Source of the DNA: Clostridium sp. CAG:1219
GTDB lineage: Bacteria > Bacillota > Clostridia > TANB77 > CAG-465
Length of the DNA stretch: 10,676 bases
Assembly: GCA_000433335.1 (NCBI GenBank)
Contig: HF996736.1
Coordinates: forward strand, 8,083 to 18,758
Direction: 5' to 3'
Below the pieces are notes generated by a model. The model was not told the origin of the DNA. It did no database searches and saw only the letters and a program-made list of their open reading frames with translations. Positions within the stretch are counted from its first letter, which is position 1, and every line of letters begins with the position of its first letter. The position numbers were made by a program, and so were the translations under genes. This document shows, in pieces, positions 6,764-10,676 of the stretch.

Positions 6764-7690
6764 TTACATTACATCTTGTATTACATTAAAGGTATCTTTG
6801 TTTATAATATCTACAAAACTTTCCAATCTTGTAATATATCCCTCTAGATTTGTATGTTCATCAAGAACCAAAGATATAGATGGTATATTTTTTATTTTTC
6901 TTTGCATAAGTTCAGTAACAAGTGAATCTCCACCGCATGGAAAGACTGAAATATAAATTATTCCATCTACACTCTCAAGAGTGGAAAGTACTCCGGAAAC
7001 TAATTTTTTTGATCCTCTCCAATATAAAGTTTTTGTTATATCTTTATATTTATCACTCATTTTTTGCTTACTTGCATAAACTACTCCTATTCCTTGTGAT
7101 TTGATAAAATTACATATAGGTTTTCCAAGTAAATTATCTTCAAATACGTATGGATGAGCAACAACAAGTATTTTTTTTCTTTCATTTGTATTAGTTTTAA
7201 AAAAATATTTTTCTGTAGCTTCTTTTTCCAACTTACATACTCTTTTTGCTTTAATATAAGCAATATATGCTTTTAATGGATTTATTCCCAACTTATTTGC
7301 AAGTTCTACATACGATGTAATTTCACTCTTCCCCTTATCATAATCTAAATTAAGTGTAATAAAATTTCCATCAAATAGATTTTTACATATATCATACATT
7401 GCATAAAATTTCACACATTCTGTTTCATTTTTCTTATATGTACATAATCTTGGAACAAATATATAATCTATATTTTCTTTTTTTGACCTTTTTACTAATG
7501 AATCCACATGTCCTATAAAAATTTTAGACGCAAGGCATGACTCAGATGTAGAAATTCTTATTCCCTCTTCCTTTATTTTATTTGTTGTGGCACCACTAAA
7601 TATAACATCAATTCCAAGTTCATTAAAAAATGTCTTGTACATTAAATTAGAGCCTTCAAAATATAGCGCATTTGGTATACCAACTCTCAT
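6764..7690 (-). CDS. COG3580/DUF2229 acyl-CoA dehydratase activase-related protein
   Basis: A 308-residue protein starting MRVGIPNALYF, the usual opening of DUF2229 proteins. Four cysteines sit in family-like positions: Cys52 (STSESCLASKIFIGHV), Cys83 and Cys92 (VPRLCTYKKNETECVKFYAMYD) and Cys252 (SVFPCGGDSLVTELM). The C-terminal segment (about 245-295) resembles that of the adjacent COG3581 protein: both have a P-x-Cys-centred motif followed by a D-x-x-T-x-x-x-G-x-x-T-R-[LI]-E-x-F pattern. The two are therefore probably paralogous relatives of HgdB-type subunits. In other bacteria these domains occur fused to activase domains in one very large protein; here they are separate but co-directional. 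ATG 7690 follows AGGTGA, and the stop is 12 bases before the next start. No convincing promoter is seen between it and the upstream terminator. Biochemical function unknown. Confidence 0.82.
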   Translation of the reverse strand: MRVGIPNALYFEGSNLMYKTFFNELGIDVIFSGATTNKIKEEGIRISTSESCLASKIFIGHVDSLVKRSKKENIDYIFVPRLCTYKKNETECVKFYAMYDICKNLFDGNFITLNLDYDKGKSEITSYVELANKLGINPLKAYIAYIKAKRVCKLEKEATEKYFFKTNTNERKKILVVAHPYVFEDNLLGKPICNFIKSQGIGVVYASKQKMSDKYKDITKTLYWRGSKKLVSGVLSTLESVDGIIYISVFPCGGDSLVTELMQRKIKNIPSISLVLDEHTNLEGYITRLESFVDIINKDTFNVIQDVM

Positions 7691-7735
7691 ATAAAATCAC
7701 CTAAATTTATTTTTGGTAATTTTTTCTAAATTATG

Positions 7736-7765
7736 CAAAAAGGAGACAAATAAACTTTGTCTCCT
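7736..7765 (-). terminator. Terminator after the DUF3006 gene
   Basis: A perfect 10-bp inverted repeat (AGGAGACAAA at 7765-7756 on the - strand, TTTGTCTCCT at 7750-7741) with a 5-base loop is followed directly by Ts (7740-7737). It ends the MBL-DUF3006 unit 11 bases after the DUF3006 stop codon and separates it from the activase gene set. Confidence 0.88.
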
Positions 7766-7775
7766 ATAAATTATT

Positions 7776-7997
7776 TTATTTAAATATATCTAGCATTTTT
7801 TTCTTTATTCTCTCTTCTCTTTTTAGAGTTTCTTCTTTTTGTACTTCTAAACATAAATTGTCATTTAAAAATACAACATCGCCTTCTTTTATTTTTAATT
7901 CTTTTTCTTTATCTGACATCTTATGATTTATCATATTTTCGCTTTCATCTTGTAATACCAATATATCCTCTTCTATTCTATCAACGACGTATTTCAC
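7776..7997 (-). CDS. DUF3006 domain protein
   Basis: A 73-residue protein beginning MKYVVDRIEEDILVLQDE, the typical DUF3006 opening, with KIKEGDVVFL in the middle (37-46) and a charged C-terminus rich in Lys and Glu. It resembles a small beta-barrel followed by a helix, with no signal peptide. The start is GTG (7997), overlapping the TGA stop of the metallo-beta-lactamase gene and preceded by AGGAGAG. DUF3006 genes frequently sit beside ComEC-like metallo-beta-lactamase genes in Firmicutes, so a joint role is likely, but the function is unknown. Confidence 0.85.
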   Translation of the reverse strand: MKYVVDRIEEDILVLQDESENMINHKMSDKEKELKIKEGDVVFLNDNLCLEVQKEETLKREERIKKKMLDIFK

Positions 7998-8956
7998 TGG
8001 CTCTCTCCTTTTTCTACACTAAATTTTATACTATTTCCATCACTTTCTGATATTATAGTTCCATTAATATCAGTTCTAAACACTTGAATATTTCTTATTG
8101 ATAATCTTTTTAATATAGCCTCTTTTGGATGACCATAAGCGTTATTTTCTCCTACACAGATTACTGCATACTTTGGTGAAATGGCATCTAAAAATTTAGC
8201 ACTAGTAGAAGTAGTTGAACCATGATGTCCAACTTTTAGAACATCTGCGCTTAAATTTTTATTATTGTTTATGAGACTAGTTTCAATAAGTTTTTCAGCA
8301 TCACCCATAAGAAGGTACGATACTTTGCCATATGTAACTTTGAGTACTATAGAGTAATTATTTTGATTATCATATTTTACCAAAGGTTCTGGAGATAATA
8401 CTTCTATTTTAACATCATCTAAGTTATATACAACACCCGATTTTGCTTCTTCTATCTTTTTTCCTTTAGAGATAATGCTATCTATAAATTTTTCAAATGT
8501 TACAGTATTTGCAGTAGCATTTGGAAAAATTATATTATCAAAATTAAAATTCTTTATAATTTTGTCCATACCACCTATATGATCTTCATGAACATGAGTA
8601 CCAAATATATATGTAAAGTTTTCTATATCTAGACTCTTTATATAAGATACTAATTTATCTTCACTAGCATTAGGTCCAGCATCAACTAATGCATATTTTC
8701 CAGATTTTTCTATTAATATACTATCCCCTTGACCTACATCTATAAAATAAACTTTTAAATTATCAGATCTTTCTTCAATTTCATCGCTATTTTTAGTATC
8801 TACAGTATTTTGCGTTAAGTTACCTAAAACATCTTCTCCTAGTATTATCTGTTTTATATCTTCTGTATTAACTCCTAGATATGTCATAAAGATGACAGAG
8901 AAGGTTAAAACTGCTATAACTACAATATTAGTTTTTTTAATTTTTTTATTTTTCAT
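7994..8956 (-). CDS. Membrane-anchored ComEC/Rec2-like metallo-beta-lactamase-fold protein
   Basis: A 320-residue protein with a basic N-terminus and a single hydrophobic segment (about residues 10-28), a polar linker (29-66) and a metallo-beta-lactamase domain. It carries VYFIDVGQGDSILIE (69-83), THVHEDHIGGM (His121, His123, Asp125, His126), LLMGDAE (Asp219), KVGHHGS (241-247) and YGHP (274-277). These are the signatures of the C-terminal domain of the DNA-uptake channel ComEC, but the competence transmembrane domain is absent, so this is a stand-alone ComEC-MBL homologue. The catalytic domain is predicted to face outside the membrane; nuclease or phosphodiesterase activity is plausible but unproven. 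GAGGG lies only 4 bases before the ATG. A TATAAT (8974-8969) lies upstream but has no -35, so expression may depend on read-through from rny. Confidence 0.88.
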   Translation of the reverse strand: MKNKKIKKTNIVVIAVLTFSVIFMTYLGVNTEDIKQIILGEDVLGNLTQNTVDTKNSDEIEERSDNLKVYFIDVGQGDSILIEKSGKYALVDAGPNASEDKLVSYIKSLDIENFTYIFGTHVHEDHIGGMDKIIKNFNFDNIIFPNATANTVTFEKFIDSIISKGKKIEEAKSGVVYNLDDVKIEVLSPEPLVKYDNQNNYSIVLKVTYGKVSYLLMGDAEKLIETSLINNNKNLSADVLKVGHHGSTTSTSAKFLDAISPKYAVICVGENNAYGHPKEAILKRLSIRNIQVFRTDINGTIISESDGNSIKFSVEKGESQ

Positions 8957-8973
8957 ATATCCCTCTTATTATA

Positions 8974-9005
8974 AAATAAAGGATTGCACTAAAAATGCAA
9001 TCCCC
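8974..9005 (-). terminator. Terminator after rny
   Basis: On the - strand GGATTGCA (9003-8996) pairs with TGCAATCC (8988-8981) across a 7-base loop, with two further G-U pairs possible outside. It is followed by TTTATTTT. It lies 9 bases after the rny stop codon. The interrupted T-run suggests incomplete termination, which would let RNA polymerase continue into the metallo-beta-lactamase gene. Confidence 0.75.
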
Positions 9006-9012
9006 AGCTTTA

Positions 9013-10560
9013 TTATTTTGCTATTTCAGTAGCTCTCATTTCACGTATTACATTAACCTTTATTTGACCAGGGTAAACCATTTCTTTTTCAATTTGATTT
9101 GCAACATCACGTGCTAAAATAACCATAGATGCATCATCAACTTGTTCTGGTTTTACAATAATTCTTACCTCACGACCAGCCTGTATAGCGTAAGATTTAT
9201 CTACACCCTTATATGAATCACATATTTCTTCTAATTTTTGTAAACGTTTTATATACGTACTTACTGTTTCTCTTCTAGCGCCAGGACGAGATGCTGAAAC
9301 AATATCCGCAGCTTGTACTAAGATTGCTTCTATTATCTTTGGTTCACAATCTCCATGGTGAGCTTCCATTCCATAAATAATTTCATCTTTTTCTTTATAT
9401 TTTCTAAGTAGTTCTATTCCAAGGCTTACATGTGTACCTTCTACATCTTGATCAAATGATTTTCCAATATCATGGAAAAGCCCTGCACGTTTTGCTACAG
9501 TAGGATCAATTCCTAGTTCAGAGGCAAGTAATCCTGCAATATTAGATACTTCTATAGAATGATTTAGAACATTTTGACCATAACTTGTTCTATATCTTAA
9601 TTTTCCAAGTAATTTTACAAGATCTGGATGGACATTAATTACACCTGTTTCAAATAATGCTCTCTCTCCTTCATCTTTTATAGTATTTTCTACTTCTTGT
9701 TTTGCTTTTTCAATCATTTCTTCAATTTTTCCCGGATGTACTCTTCCGTCAGCCATAAGTCTTTCAAGGGTAATTCTTGCTACTTCACGTCTTATTGGAT
9801 CAAAACTTGAAAGAACTATAACATCTGGCGTATCGTCAATTATTAGATCTACGCCTGTTAGAGTTTCTATTGTTTTTATGTTTCTACCTTCACGTCCTAT
9901 AATTCTTCCTTTATAATCATCACTTGGAAGTTGTACTACTGTTACCGTAGCCTCTGATGTATGATCTGTAGCACATTTTTGTATTGAGTTAACAAGTATC
10001 TCTTTTGCTTTTTTGTCCACCTCATCTTTAGCCTTTTCTTGCTCAGTATAAATATAGTTTGCAATTTCTACTTTCATCTCATCTTTTAGTCTATCCATTA
10101 GATTTTCTTTTGCCTCATTTTGAGACATTTTTGCAATTATACTTAATTGTTCAATTTCTCTTTCTTTTCCTTTTTTTAAGTCCTCTTCTTTCTTTTGTAA
10201 TTCTTCAGCCTTTTTAACTATACCTAGCTCTTTTTCTTCTATTAGAGCAGCACGTTTATCAACTAAATCTTGTCTTTGATTAATTCTGTTTTCAACATCT
10301 TGTAATTCTTTTTTTCTCTCTTTAGCTTCTTTTTCAAATTCATCTTTTTGAGCAATCATTTCATCTTTTGCTTGAATAATCATTTCTTTTTTTAGACGTT
10401 CAACATCTCTTTTTCCATCTTCAACTATCTTTTTTGCCTGTTCTTCTGCAGATGAAACTTTTGACTCAGCTATTTTCTTTCTATATCCTATACCAATATA
10501 GAAAAATATTACAGCGCTTACTACAAAAGCAATTACTGCTGATAGTACTATGTATAACAT
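9013..10560 (-). CDS. rny: Ribonuclease Y
   Basis: RNase Y is the membrane-anchored endoribonuclease that initiates mRNA decay and processing in many Firmicutes. The 515 residues show the full architecture: an N-terminal transmembrane helix (about 3-24), a long Lys/Glu-rich coiled coil (about 30-190), a KH RNA-binding domain with [13 protein letters not shown] (218-230), and an HD domain with FHDIGKS (His363, Asp364) and EAHHGD, plus the conserved SRPGARRE. The length matches the usual ~520 residues. ATG 10560 has a strong GGAGGG site five bases upstream. In many Firmicutes ymdB follows rny directly; here a terminator and about 5 kb of other genes intervene. Confidence 0.98.
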   Translation of the reverse strand: MLYIVLSAVIAFVVSAVIFFYIGIGYRKKIAESKVSSAEEQAKKIVEDGKRDVERLKKEMIIQAKDEMIAQKDEFEKEAKERKKELQDVENRINQRQDLVDKRAALIEEKELGIVKKAEELQKKEEDLKKGKEREIEQLSIIAKMSQNEAKENLMDRLKDEMKVEIANYIYTEQEKAKDEVDKKAKEILVNSIQKCATDHTSEATVTVVQLPSDDYKGRIIGREGRNIKTIETLTGVDLIIDDTPDVIVLSSFDPIRREVARITLERLMADGRVHPGKIEEMIEKAKQEVENTIKDEGERALFETGVINVHPDLVKLLGKLRYRTSYGQNVLNHSIEVSNIAGLLASELGIDPTVAKRAGLFHDIGKSFDQDVEGTHVSLGIELLRKYKEKDEIIYGMEAHHGDCEPKIIEAILVQAADIVSASRPGARRETVSTYIKRLQKLEEICDSYKGVDKSYAIQAGREVRIIVKPEQVDDASMVILARDVANQIEKEMVYPGQIKVNVIREMRATEIAK

Positions 10561-10676
10561 ATTTCCCTCCTTATATTAAATTTTCAATGTCCAACAATAT
10601 ATATTTTTAAATTATAATTATTTATAAATTTATACGTTAGAAGTTTTCTTTCTAATGCTTAGGTTTACTCAATATA
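10561..10676 (-). other. rny leader region, no clear promoter
   Basis: This 116-base AT-rich stretch upstream of rny carries its ribosome site and several -10-like TATAAT/TATAAA strings, but none has a matching -35 box at acceptable distance. A short inverted repeat (TTAGAA and TTCTAA around 10638-10656) has no T-run. The promoter may lie beyond the window. Confidence 0.4.

Noticed and set aside
6738..7104. Two + strand open frames opposite the DUF2229 gene
   Set aside because: Antisense shadows of an AT-rich coding region; no ribosome sites.
8957..8980. Promoter between the rny terminator and the MBL gene
   Set aside because: A TATAAT is present but no -35 box fits, and the start point would leave almost no leader before the ribosome site.
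10634..10660. Inverted repeat upstream of rny as a terminator or operator
   Set aside because: Only a 6-bp core stem, no T-run on either strand, and no recognised regulator site.

Overview
The window comes from a low-GC Firmicute, most likely an anaerobic member of the Clostridia. The evidence is the AT-rich sequence, the overwhelming use of AGA for arginine, strong GGAGG-type ribosome binding sites, frequent TTG and GTG starts, and the gene set: ribonuclease Y, a YmdB phosphodiesterase, WalJ, a short CysE, and activase/dehydratase proteins of the 2-hydroxyacyl-CoA dehydratase superfamily. No species can be named from sequence alone. There is no rRNA, tRNA, CRISPR array, insertion sequence or phage gene, and no gene-free stretch longer than about 125 bases.

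Layout. Bases 1-2537 (+ strand) hold a tight run: the 3' part of murA (peptidoglycan precursor synthesis), walJ (metallo-beta-lactamase-fold nuclease) and rlmH (23S rRNA pseudouridine methyltransferase). It ends in an intrinsic terminator at 2522-2555. Everything after that is on the - strand. In transcription order from the right edge: rny (RNase Y) with a terminator; a membrane-anchored ComEC-like metallo-beta-lactamase protein overlapping a DUF3006 gene, with a terminator; a three-gene set (COG3580/DUF2229 protein, COG3581 protein, ASKHA-type acyl-CoA dehydratase activase); an ankyrin-repeat gene with its own promoter and terminator; ymdB with its own promoter; and cysE (serine O-acetyltransferase), which converges on rlmH and shares its terminator hairpin.

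Two genes are interrupted by single-base frameshifts: ymdB at about 3911 and the COG3581 gene at 6250-6253. Restoring the frame gives proteins of 261 and 364 residues, normal for their families. Both lesions are one extra C on the coding strand directly in front of a GGA glycine codon, so both create a CGG codon. By my hand count, CGG otherwise appears in frame only twice, both times in the ankyrin gene. Sequencing error or ordinary mutation is the simplest explanation. The coincidence deserves a check of the reads, and then of frameshifting, before the genes are called dead.

How the genes relate. The + strand run is housekeeping (cell wall, DNA and rRNA maintenance). rny and ymdB are neighbours in many Firmicutes; here about 5 kb of other genes separates them. 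The activase plus two cysteine-bearing dehydratase-like proteins look like one ATP-driven iron-sulfur electron-transfer system of unknown substrate. It is the least understood part of the window.
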